A stretch of DNA of 8,558 nt, from assembly GCA_919901875.1 (NCBI GenBank), contig CAKKQG010000261.1, forward strand, positions 1 through 8,558, in the 5' to 3' direction. The translations under genes and the position numbers were made by a program. Below are positions 1 to 5,542 of this stretch, piece by piece (position 1 is the first letter of the stretch; every line of letters starts with the position of its first letter). The notes below the pieces were generated by a model. The model worked only from the letters and a program-made list of their open reading frames with translations, had not been told where the DNA came from and ran no database searches. Source of the DNA: Anaerolineales bacterium. GTDB lineage: Bacteria; Chloroflexota; Anaerolineae; Anaerolineales; VGOW01.

Positions 1-563
1 TCAATTTTATCCGCCTCAATGAGCGCCCCGATCCACGCCACATAAAACGTCGCCTCATCGCCTTTTTGCAGGCGCGGGATCACCGCCTCTTTCGTCATCA
101 TCCAAAACTCGGTGGCGTTCTCGACAAACAGCAATTCGTCCGCCAGCGATTGACGCAGGTTGCGATCTATTCCGAAAGTGGTCATCCACACCGAGAGGAA
201 GAGAGAACGGGCGAAGGGCATCTTGCGCGTCTCGCCACTGTACTTCAACTTAACTTTAAGCGCAGGTGGATTCGCCGGTAAGTAGAGTCCGTTGTTTTGT
301 GCGGCAACAGTTTTTTGATTCAGTTGGATCACGGAGTCGAGCGTGCCGGGTTGATAGCGATCATAATTGGGCGTCGGCGTGTTGACGAAAACAAACGGGG
401 TGAAAGTGGGACTCGGGGTGAAGGTGCTCGGGGGCGCCGACGTGGCAGTGGCGGCTTGAGTATTAAGTGGCGCAGGCACGGCGGCGGGCGCAGGACTCAA
501 ATTCAAACTACAGGCAAGCGTCGCGGCGATCAACGGAATAGCAATAGAAATTTTCTTGATCAT
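1..563 (-). CDS. Putative lipoprotein with Thr/Pro-rich linker (C-terminus cut by window edge)
   Basis: This frame is open from an ATG at 563-561 to the left edge, giving 187 codons with no stop, so the 3' end lies outside the window. The N-terminus is a lipoprotein signal peptide: Lys at residues 3-4, a hydrophobic stretch at 5-17, then a lipobox-like A-T-L-A-C with the lipidated Cys at residue 18. Residues about 22-66 form a low-complexity Ala/Pro/Thr/Ser linker (TFTPSPTFTP, NTPTPN) of the kind common on surface lipoproteins of Chloroflexota. The remainder, about 67-187, looks like a folded extracytoplasmic domain (EFWMMTKEAV, ATFYVAWIGALIEA) that I do not recognise. Codon use and the absence of stops across 560 bases support coding. 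No convincing Shine-Dalgarno sequence precedes the ATG. It lies 172 bases downstream of the reductase gene on the same strand. The function is unknown; surface anchoring is inferred. Confidence 0.8.
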   Translation of the reverse strand, partial: MIKKISIAIPLIAATLACSLNLSPAPAAVPAPLNTQAATATSAPPSTFTPSPTFTPFVFVNTPTPNYDRYQPGTLDSVIQLNQKTVAAQNNGLYLPANPPALKVKLKYSGETRKMPFARSLFLSVWMTTFGIDRNLRQSLADELLFVENATEFWMMTKEAVIPRLQKGDEATFYVAWIGALIEADKI

Positions 564-631
564 AACTGTTACGCAGTTCACGGAAATTATTATCACGAAT
601 CCCACTACGCTATGCTTCGGGGACTGTGTGT

Positions 632-703
632 CACGAATGTTCCGAATTTGACGAATAAAACAAAAGAAAAATTCGTGTTATTCGTTTATTCGAGTCATTC
701 GTG
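632..703. repeat. Imperfect inverted repeat built of ATTCGT-type units
   Basis: The 172-base gap between the lipoprotein gene and the reductase gene holds an imperfect inverted repeat. The left arm at 632-658 begins CACGAATG and ends ACGAATAA. The right arm at 678-703 is its complement (TTATTCGT ... CATTCGTG) with a few mismatches and one length difference. The central 19 bases are A-rich. Several ATTCGT/ACGAAT words recur inside the arms, so it reads as a degenerate repeat family and not a plain hairpin. It lies 3' of the reductase gene and could act as its transcription terminator on the minus strand. Nothing else is evident in this gap. Confidence 0.6.
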
Positions 704-735
704 ATTAAGGTGCGTAAGTCCAGTCACAAAAATAA

Positions 736-2013
736 TTATCTAAAATTAAATTCTTCAAAATGAATCCGACTCGCCGCTACGCCGAGTTCGATGAATTTCT
801 TTTGAAACGCTTCGGTCATCGGCACGGGCCCGCACATGTAAATGTGTTTGGCGGTGATGTTTCCTTTGACGTTGCTCATAATTTTTTCGGCGGTGAGGCT
901 ACCGCCTTTAGAAGAGACGTTGAGCGTGGCGCGGAAGCGCGAATGTTTTTGCGTGGCGGCGTTGAACTCATCCCAAAATAGCGCATCGTTCTCGGCGCGC
1001 ACGGTGTAATAAAAATCAATCTGGCGATCCACATCGTCAAAGTCGCGCACCCAACTTAAGAACGGCGTCACCCCGATGCCACCGGCGATCCAAATCTGTT
1101 CCGCGCCGCCGTCTTTGTAATTCATCTGCCCGTAGCAGCCTTCAACGTGCGCTTCGCTTCCCTCTTTGAGAGTCTCGTAGAGATGCTTCGTCCAATCGCC
1201 CGACGCTTTGATCGACAGGCGCAAATTATCTTCTTTGGGCGAGCTACTTACCGTGAACGGATGCGATTCACTTAACGCTTTATCGCCTTTGAAGCTGACA
1301 AACGTAAATTGACCCGCCACCTGTTTCACCTTTTCGTTTTTCGGTTTCAACGTCACTTCCAACGTGGACGGATTCAGTTTGCGGATTTTCTCTACGACGT
1401 AGGCGTAAGGTCTTTGCAACAAGGGGGCAAGCAGCTCTTTGTAAATGTAGGCGGCAGCCCCGAGGTAGTAGATCACTTTGCCATACCAATTCGGGATCGA
1501 AGTCGTCTGCACGATATTGTTCACACTCGTCGCGTGGATCAATCCAATGATGAAGAAGAGTCCGACGAACTTGTGAGTGATCTTCCAATTGTGATACGCC
1601 AAGCGCACCATCGTTCCGAAAAAGGGAATGCGATGGGCGAGCGTCAGCAGAATCAAAATCGTTATGCCGATCATCGCCGTCATGCCGAGTCGGTTGCCCC
1701 AAGGCGTGTCGCTTGTAAGCGGCATGAGCAAGAAGTGGGCGAAGATCATGCTGATGCCGATGAGGGCAATAGATTTGTGCGTCGAATACATGCGATCTAA
1801 TCCGCCAAAGAATGTTTCGAATATTCGCAGGCGCAACGACAAAATAATTCCGCAGGCGAACAAGATCAACGCGCTGGTGGACAACACTTCGCTGATGTAT
1901 TGATTGACGAACAACTCTTTGCCGTTGTGGAGCGGGGGGAAGATGATCCACAAGGCGATGTTGATCACCACAAGCGCGGTGATGGCGAGATTACCCAGTT
2001 GTGATTGACGCAT
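736..2013 (-). CDS. Ferric reductase-like transmembrane flavocytochrome (FAD/NAD(P)H oxidoreductase)
   Basis: This is a 425-residue membrane oxidoreductase of the ferric reductase/NADPH oxidase type. The N-terminal half has about six hydrophobic segments (roughly 8-26, 44-62, 80-98, 108-126, 148-164, 176-194). Two histidine pairs, H79/H93 and H147/H160, are spaced 13-14 residues apart, the classic arrangement for two stacked b haems. The cytosolic half is a ferredoxin-NADP reductase module: HPFTVSSSP at 251-259 is the FAD-binding motif, GGIGVTPF at 311-318 the NAD(P)-binding glycine loop, and MCGP at 393-396 the nicotinamide-end motif. It ends on aromatic residues (EEFNF-R). Electrons would flow from NAD(P)H to FAD to haem and across the membrane; the acceptor (Fe3+, O2 or another) cannot be told from sequence. 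A strong AAGGAGA at 2019-2025 sits 5 bases before the ATG and fixes the start. It is transcribed away from hemW. Confidence 0.9.
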   Translation of the reverse strand: MRQSQLGNLAITALVVINIALWIIFPPLHNGKELFVNQYISEVLSTSALILFACGIILSLRLRIFETFFGGLDRMYSTHKSIALIGISMIFAHFLLMPLTSDTPWGNRLGMTAMIGITILILLTLAHRIPFFGTMVRLAYHNWKITHKFVGLFFIIGLIHATSVNNIVQTTSIPNWYGKVIYYLGAAAYIYKELLAPLLQRPYAYVVEKIRKLNPSTLEVTLKPKNEKVKQVAGQFTFVSFKGDKALSESHPFTVSSSPKEDNLRLSIKASGDWTKHLYETLKEGSEAHVEGCYGQMNYKDGGAEQIWIAGGIGVTPFLSWVRDFDDVDRQIDFYYTVRAENDALFWDEFNAATQKHSRFRATLNVSSKGGSLTAEKIMSNVKGNITAKHIYMCGPVPMTEAFQKKFIELGVAASRIHFEEFNFR

Positions 2014-2041
2014 GACTCTCTCCTTGAATTAGGATAAAGAG

Positions 2042-2047
2042 AGTATA
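2042..2047 (-). promoter_or_regulatory. Possible -10 element for the reductase gene
   Basis: Read on the minus strand, this is TATACT (5 of 6 to the sigma70-type consensus), about 17 bases upstream of the Shine-Dalgarno and 28 bases upstream of the ATG. The best -35 at suitable spacing (TTGTAT, 16 bases upstream) is weak and touches the outer flank of the 2068-2106 hairpin. This is a plausible promoter only. Confidence 0.35.
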
Positions 2048-2067
2048 GATCAGGTTGAGGGGAATAC

Positions 2068-2106
2068 AAAATGAAAAGACTCTGAGGGTCAGAGTCTTTT
2101 CATTTT
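2068..2106. terminator. Perfect 18-bp stem, 3-nt loop hairpin with T-rich flank
   Basis: The arms 2068-2085 and 2089-2106 are exactly complementary over 18 bases around a GGG loop. The stem core is AAAAGACTCTGA and the outer part is A/T only, so each strand ends in a T-rich run (CTTTTCATTTT), as in a bidirectional intrinsic terminator. It lies outside the insertion sequence, between the start of the reductase gene and the IS. No host gene ends here now. It would stop minus-strand read-through from the transposase, or act in the upstream region of the reductase. It may also be a mobile palindromic repeat. Confidence 0.6.
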
Positions 2107-2153
2107 CAACTGTTTTGTTTCAAACAATGAACGGGATAGACCGGACTGCCTGA

Positions 2154-2181
2154 TATAGAGTTTTCAAAGAGTAATGCAACT
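2154..2181 (+). repeat. IS left terminal inverted repeat (IRL)
   Basis: It starts TATAGAG and continues TTTTCAAAGAGTAATGC. It matches the reverse complement of 3227-3254 at 26 of 28 positions. The transposase stop codon overlaps its inner edge. Confidence 0.9.
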
Positions 2182-2681
2182 CAGCGCCTCCATGGAAGTT
2201 CAGAAGCGAAGATACACGACCAGAGTAAGTTTTGCTTCTTCCTGAGTTGCCGAAAAGTTTTAGCAACCAGCCGCGTTAGTTCAGGCACATCGTCGCAAAT
2301 ATGATTGCCTAATGGTTGATCAATCTGATTCCAAATTCCTTCTGCCGGATTGAGTTCAGGCGCATAGGCCGGAAAGGAATAACAATGTAAACGTGGGTGC
2401 CGCATCAAAAAAATTTGAACCTTCTGATCCTTATGGATCGGTGAGTTATCCCAAAGTAGAACAATGCGTCCACGAATGTCACGCAATAAATTTTTCAAGA
2501 ACGCAATCACCGCTAACCCATCCATCTTGCGAGTATGAATATGCGCATGAACGGAAAGGTGTTGGTAGCGAGGTGAAACGCTGAGAGCACCAATTAGATT
2601 CAATTTGCCGCCGCGTAACGTTGTTTGTACATGAGGCGTTTCACCGCGGGGCGACCAAGTACGGCGTACGGGCGGAGTCAA
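2181..2681 (-). CDS. IS630-family transposase, C-terminal frame (OrfB, DDE catalytic part)
   Basis: This frame carries the catalytic half of the transposase. It opens just after a TAA in the A8 tract (about 2738) and is given here from its first possible start, a TTG at 2681, though it is probably made only as a fusion with OrfA. Reading from the tract, the protein continues A-Y-E-W-R-A-T-L-V-F-L-D-E-S-G, which supplies the first catalytic Asp (codon 2697-2699). The second Asp is in LLWDNSPIHK (D78 of this frame) and the Glu in YAPELNPAEGIWN (E114), 35 residues later, as in DD34/35E enzymes. A fusion at the A tract would be about 342 residues, the usual family length. It stops at the IRL border. 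All catalytic residues are present, so the only visible lesion is the frame change. Confidence 0.88.
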   Translation of the reverse strand: MTPPVRRTWSPRGETPHVQTTLRGGKLNLIGALSVSPRYQHLSVHAHIHTRKMDGLAVIAFLKNLLRDIRGRIVLLWDNSPIHKDQKVQIFLMRHPRLHCYSFPAYAPELNPAEGIWNQIDQPLGNHICDDVPELTRLVAKTFRQLRKKQNLLWSCIFASELPWRR

Positions 2682-2697
2682 ACAAACTCCACTTTCA

Positions 2698-3210
2698 TCA
2701 AGGAAAACAAGGGTCGCACGCCACTCGTATGCTTTTTTTTATTTGCGGCCAGGCATAGCGTTTCCAATGAGCGATTTCGTTTTCGTCACGCTGCACAGCA
2801 CGACGCTGTGGTTTTTGACAACTCCAATCTAAACGTTGAAGAAGATACCAAACACTGCTGGGCTGATACTTAACATGAAACTTATCCTTAATCAGATGTT
2901 GAATGCGTTGTAAGGTCCAGTAGTCCGAAACGTAGCCAAAGGCTAACGAACTTTTCGACAAATAACATGTGAGGGTTTTACTTTGCGCCGGCGATAACTT
3001 AGATGGGCCACCCGGAACAACTTGCGGGAGCAACGACTCGGCTCCTTTGTGCTGATGCTGCGCGGCCCATCGGCCAACTGAACTTTTATCCGCCTTCACA
3101 CGCCGTGCCACTTCGGCTTTGCGATAGCCATCTTGTAAAAGTTTTATGGCTGCTAGCCGACATTGATACAATTGTTGTGCTGTGCCAAAAGGTCTCATGC
3201 ATCTCATCAT
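2698..3210 (-). CDS. IS630-family transposase, N-terminal frame (OrfA, DNA-binding part)
   Basis: These 170 residues correspond to the N-terminal half of an IS630-type transposase. Residues about 11-56 (AAIKLLQDGYRKAEVARRV followed by SSVGRW) form a helix-turn-helix that would bind the terminal repeats. Residues about 70-130 (FGYVSDYWTLQRIQHLIKDK, PSSVWYLLQRL) match the second helical/winged-helix region of the family. The normal sequence ends at WPQIKK (residue 159). After the A8 tract at 2733-2740 the frame runs into 11 unrelated residues and a TGA at 2698, while the matching continuation is in the +1 frame. The start could be the first ATG (3210) or the ATG at 3198; the -10 at 3219-3224 would put transcription start close to the former. 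Confidence 0.85.
   Translation of the reverse strand: MMRCMRPFGTAQQLYQCRLAAIKLLQDGYRKAEVARRVKADKSSVGRWAAQHQHKGAESLLPQVVPGGPSKLSPAQSKTLTCYLSKSSLAFGYVSDYWTLQRIQHLIKDKFHVKYQPSSVWYLLQRLDWSCQKPQRRAVQRDENEIAHWKRYAWPQIKKSIRVACDPCFP
2733..2740 (-). promoter_or_regulatory. A8 slippery tract joining the two transposase frames
   Basis: The transposase mRNA carries eight consecutive A (CAAAT-A8-GCATAC). Removing one A, or shifting +1, joins OrfA (WPQIKK) to OrfB (AYEWRATLVFLDESG) exactly where family alignment expects continuity. An upstream TAA in frame B limits productive joining to the tract or the short overlap after it. Polymerase slippage on A8 or ribosomal frameshifting could both do this; a sequencing or assembly indel in the homopolymer is the alternative. 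Confidence 0.6.
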
Positions 3211-3218
3211 GACACATA

Positions 3219-3247
3219 CTTATAAAAGTTGCATTACTCTTTGAAAA
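3219..3247 (-). promoter_or_regulatory. Possible transposase promoter overlapping the IRR
   Basis: On the minus strand, TTTTCA (3242-3247, 4 of 6 to TTGACA) is followed after 17 bases by TATAAG (3219-3224, 5 of 6 to TATAAT). Transcription would start about 3212, almost at the first ATG (3210), so the message would be nearly leaderless or would use the ATG at 3198. Overlap with the transposase binding site would allow self-limitation. Confidence 0.4.
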
Positions 3248-3254
3248 TTTTATA
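3227..3254 (-). repeat. IS right terminal inverted repeat (IRR)
   Basis: On the minus strand it starts TATAAAA and continues TTTTCAAAGAGTAATGC, matching IRL except at two positions near the tip. The hemW ATG lies two bases beyond its outer end. Confidence 0.9.
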
Positions 3255-3255
3255 T

Positions 3256-4512
3256 ATGGTTCGGGAAAACTTTGAACGAAGAAATCACAGTATATACATC
3301 TCAATTCCCTTCTGTCATCATATCTGTTCTTACTGTGATCTCAACGCTTATGCCGGGTTGAATCACTTGATGCCGAGATATGTGAAGGCGTTGGTAAAAG
3401 AGATACAGACCCTCACCCCCAACCCCTCTCCTATTCGGAACGTCACCGAATGGGAGAGGGGAGTCGTTAGCACGGTTTATTTTGGCGGCGGCACGCCCTC
3501 TATTGTGCCAATTGAATCTCTCAAAGAAATTTTTTCCGCATTGCGCGACTCGTTTTCATTGACTGCCGATCCCGAAATATCTTTTGAAGCAAACCCCGAA
3601 GACTCAACGCCACAATATCTTGCGGGCTTGCGCGCGTTGGGCGTTAACCGTTTAAGTTTTGGCGTGCAATCGGCAAACGCCAACGAGTTAACCCTCTTCA
3701 ATCGCTCGCACACTTTTGACGATGCGCGGCAGGCGATACACAATGCGCGTGTGGTTGGATTTAAAAACGTCAGCGTTGATCTGATCTTCGGCATTCCACA
3801 GCAAACGATGATCAGTTGGCAAGATACGTTGAAGCGGACGCTCGATCTCGCACCCAACCATTTTTCGATCTATTCTCTCTCCCTCGACTTTGGCACGCCA
3901 ATGCGAGCCTGGGTGTTGCGCGGTCTGCTGCCCGAACCTGATTCTGATCTTGCGGCGGATATGTATGAGTGGGGCGATGAAGAACTAATGAGGCACGGCT
4001 TTGAGCAATACGAGGTTTCGAGTTGGGCGAAGAGCAGTGATCAGTCGTCAGTGAACGGTGATCAGTTTGAATGCAAGCACAACCTTCAATACTGGCACAA
4101 CGATCCTTATTTTGGTTTGGGGGCGGGGGCGCATGGATATATTTACGGACAGCGTTATTCAAATGTGATGTCGCCGACGGCGTATATCAATCGAATGGAC
4201 GGGAGTCCGAAGTCTCCGACTTCGGGCAAAGTCGAAGACTTTGCATTCCATTCACCAACCATGAACGGATCGATCCCGGTTGATCGTAAAACAGAAATGG
4301 ATGAGACGATGTTGACGGGAATGCGGTTGACGAAAGAGGGTGTAAGTTTCGAGAGGTTTAGGAAACGGTTTGGAGTTGAGATTGGGGATGTGTTTGCGAA
4401 GGAACTGAAGGAATTAGAGGAAAGGAAATTGGTCGAGGTTGATGATGAGCGCGTGAGGTTGACGAAGGGCGGGCGGCTGGTGGCGAATTGGGTGTTTGAA
4501 AAATTTGTGTAG
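3256..4512 (+). CDS. hemW: HemW, radical SAM haem chaperone (HemN-like), with three repeat-derived insertions
   Basis: A 418-residue radical SAM protein. C20-x3-C24-x2-C27 (FCHHICSYCDL) binds the 4Fe-4S cluster. The residue pattern after C27 lacks the fourth Cys of true coproporphyrinogen dehydrogenase HemN, which points to HemW, the haem-trafficking protein. Other family marks are FGGGTPS (76-82), EANPED (111-116), NRLSFGVQS (131-139), DLIFGIPQQT (175-184), the haem-associated HNLQYW (275-280) and GAGAHG (289-294). The C-terminal HemN_C region covers about 345-418. The ATG at 3256 is chosen because upstream codons belong to the IS end. Removing the IS leaves an in-frame TGA-TAT-ATG, so no earlier start existed. 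No Shine-Dalgarno is visible. Compared with E. coli HemW from memory, extra residues lie at about 53-69, 260-270 and 317-343, each overlapping a DNA repeat. Its stop codon lies inside a palindrome, and it converges on the polyprenyl synthase gene. Confidence 0.88.
   Translation: MVRENFERRNHSIYISIPFCHHICSYCDLNAYAGLNHLMPRYVKALVKEIQTLTPNPSPIRNVTEWERGVVSTVYFGGGTPSIVPIESLKEIFSALRDSFSLTADPEISFEANPEDSTPQYLAGLRALGVNRLSFGVQSANANELTLFNRSHTFDDARQAIHNARVVGFKNVSVDLIFGIPQQTMISWQDTLKRTLDLAPNHFSIYSLSLDFGTPMRAWVLRGLLPEPDSDLAADMYEWGDEELMRHGFEQYEVSSWAKSSDQSSVNGDQFECKHNLQYWHNDPYFGLGAGAHGYIYGQRYSNVMSPTAYINRMDGSPKSPTSGKVEDFAFHSPTMNGSIPVDRKTEMDETMLTGMRLTKEGVSFERFRKRFGVEIGDVFAKELKELEERKLVEVDDERVRLTKGGRLVANWVFEKFV
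3423..3461. repeat. Palindromic element inside hemW (encodes T-P-N-P-S-P ... E-R-G)
   Basis: The arms 3423-3438 (CCCCTCTCCTATTCGG) and 3446-3461 pair at 15 of 16 positions around a 7-base loop; the single mismatch is a G-T type change. The preceding bases CCCTCACCCCCAA complete a unit that reads LTPNPSP in this frame. The same C-rich/G-rich palindrome is familiar as an interspersed repeat in many bacterial genomes. Here it stays in frame between the first helix and the GGGTP strand of HemW. Confidence 0.75.
4035..4066. repeat. Degenerate GTGATCAGT repeat inside hemW
   Basis: CAGTGATCAGT at 4035-4045 is followed by CGT and then by CAGTGAACGGTGATCAGT at 4049-4066, so the unit CAGTGA(T/A)C occurs twice and GTGATCAGT occurs twice. 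It encodes the Ser/Asp/Gln-rich SSDQSSVNGDQ between the HemW motifs SSWAK and ECKHNLQYW, where relatives have only about three residues. Confidence 0.65.
4207..4244. repeat. Twin perfect hairpins inside hemW
   Basis: Two adjoining perfect 8-bp hairpins lie here. CCGAAGTC/GACTTCGG (4207-4214 and 4218-4225) has a TCC loop; GCAAAGTC/GACTTTGC (4226-4233 and 4237-4244) has a GAA loop. Both share the AGTC/GACT core. They encode most of SPKSPTSGKVEDFAF, a polar stretch with no counterpart in typical HemW. Confidence 0.7.
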
Positions 4513-4534
4513 GACAAGATGCCATCTTGTCCTA
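4510..4534. terminator. Perfect palindrome TAGGACAAGATG / CATCTTGTCCTA containing the hemW stop codon
   Basis: Arms 4510-4521 and 4523-4534 are exactly complementary over 12 bases around one C. The first three bases are the TAG stop of hemW, and the other end lies 3 bases from the stop of the convergent polyprenyl synthase gene (4538). It could end transcription from both sides, although no long T tract follows. The shape and position also fit an interspersed palindromic repeat that supplied the current stop codon. Confidence 0.6.
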
Positions 4535-4537
4535 CGT

Positions 4538-5542
4538 CTAATTTGTCCTTCCCAACAATTGCATCGTCAACTCGTGTAACGACTCCCCCGCCTCTCCTTT
4601 TGGTTTGGCAGAGTCTAAACAGGAGATCGCCAGATCGGCGTGATGTTTTTCTTTCTCTTCGGCGTAAGCGCGCGCGCCGCATTTTTCCAATTCAGCCACG
4701 ACATCGTTTACGCTTCCGCCGCCGTTTGCTTCGGGGCGATAGAGCGAACAGAGTTTTTGGCTATGTTGAAGACCATACAACACCGGCAGCGTCTTCTTGC
4801 GCGTGATGATGTCCGTCGCCGCCGATTTGCCGGTGATCGCCGCATCTCCCCAAATGCCCAAGATGTCATCCCGAATTTGAAACGCCAGCCCCAAGTGCCG
4901 ACCAAACTCGCGGTAGTTGGCGCGCGCGGGTGAAGGCGCGTTGGCGGCGAGTGCGCCGAGTTCGGTGGATGTAGCGATGAGCGACGCCGTTTTGCCCTCA
5001 ATCATTTTCAGATAATCATCCACCGTCACGCTGTCGTGTTTCTCAAACGACATATCGTAATGCTGACCGAGCGTGAGTTGATAACAGGCGACGTGGATTA
5101 ATTGAAACGCATCAAGGATGATTGAAGATTCAAGATTGCGTTGCCGGGCGCGGTTGAGGGCGAGATGGGCGTAATTAAACAAAGCGTCCCCGGCGTTGAT
5201 CGCTTGCGGCGCGCCCCACAGTTTCCATACCGTTGATCGCCCGCGCCGCAAAGGGCTGTCGTCTTGAATGTCATCATGCACCAAAGAGAAGTTGTGAATC
5301 AATTCGACGCACGCCGCGAAGGGTAAAGCGTTACGCCAATCGCCACCGCTCGCGGCGGCGCACAGCAGAGTCAGGGTCGGGCGTGTTCGCTTGCCCGCCA
5401 CCAGAGTCGGCTGCCCTTCGTCTATCCAGCCCAAGTGGTAATACAACATGCGGGCGTAATCATCGGGCGGCGGCAATCGAAAATCAAGTGCGGCGCGAAG
5501 TTCGGTATCCAAAGCAGAGGAGAGTTGACTGAGGAGAGTCAT
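4538..5542 (-). CDS. Polyprenyl diphosphate synthase, probably geranylgeranyl-diphosphate type
   Basis: A 334-residue trans-prenyltransferase (IspA/CrtE family) that condenses IPP with allylic diphosphates. GKRTRP at 50-55 provides the IPP-binding Lys/Arg residues. The first Asp-rich motif is D90-D91-I-Q-D94 (LVHDDIQDDSPLRRG), and the second is D225-D226-I-L-G (FQIRDDILGIWGD), where the usual last Asp is Gly, with another Asp at 233. GKSAATDI at 238-245 and the KK-T-LP motif at 249-253 follow as usual. The first motif has no two-residue insert, and an aromatic residue (F85) lies five positions before it, the pattern of type I GGPP synthases, so a C20 product is inferred. It lies 54 bases downstream of fni on the same strand, so they probably share a transcript, and fni would supply its substrates. 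The ATG at 5542 has no Shine-Dalgarno; heptamer repeats precede it. Products might serve carotenoids, quinones or other isoprenoids. Confidence 0.9.
   Translation of the reverse strand: MTLLSQLSSALDTELRAALDFRLPPPDDYARMLYYHLGWIDEGQPTLVAGKRTRPTLTLLCAAASGGDWRNALPFAACVELIHNFSLVHDDIQDDSPLRRGRSTVWKLWGAPQAINAGDALFNYAHLALNRARQRNLESSIILDAFQLIHVACYQLTLGQHYDMSFEKHDSVTVDDYLKMIEGKTASLIATSTELGALAANAPSPARANYREFGRHLGLAFQIRDDILGIWGDAAITGKSAATDIITRKKTLPVLYGLQHSQKLCSLYRPEANGGGSVNDVVAELEKCGARAYAEEKEKHHADLAISCLDSAKPKGEAGESLHELTMQLLGRTN

Larger units (their letters stand above)
2154..3254 (-). mobile_element. IS630-type insertion sequence, about 1.1 kb, complete with both ends
   Basis: The two ends, 2154-2181 and 3227-3254, are inverted repeats of 28 bases with two mismatches; the inner 21 bases are identical. 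Both ends are bordered by TA-rich sequence (TATAGAG and TATAAAA), fitting the TA target duplication of the IS630/Tc1-mariner group. Because TATA occurs at both ends, the exact boundary is ambiguous by one TA step (for example element 2156-3252 flanked by TA). Between the ends is one transposase in two frames with an apparently intact DDE triad. The transposase stop codon (2181-2183) touches the left repeat and its probable promoter overlaps the right repeat. The element sits directly before the hemW start codon, in the opposite orientation to hemW. Confidence 0.92.

Noticed and set aside
297..704. 135-codon plus-strand open frame
   Set aside because: It is antisense to the lipoprotein gene and the ATTCGT repeat; its Arg/Gly-rich low-complexity product has no recognisable motif.
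1280..1951. 223-codon minus-strand frame inside the reductase gene
   Set aside because: It is the alternative frame of a gene with full family motifs; the His/Arg-rich product is typical of a shadow.
736..2013. Reading the reductase as part of a respiratory or secretion gene cluster
   Set aside because: No partner genes of such a complex are adjacent; the neighbours are an unknown lipoprotein and the IS.
2181..3210. Calling the transposase a dead pseudogene
   Set aside because: Only one frame change is present, at an A8 tract, and both ends and all DDE residues are intact, so slippage expression is at least as likely.
3229..3255. hemW start at the upstream TTG
   Set aside because: These nine codons lie in the IS terminal repeat; the pre-insertion sequence had an in-frame TGA just before the ATG at 3256.
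3812..4162. 116-codon minus-strand frame opposite hemW
   Set aside because: Its Thr-Asp-His repeats and Pro-rich sequence come from the antisense of the GTGATCAGT repeat and surrounding hemW codons.
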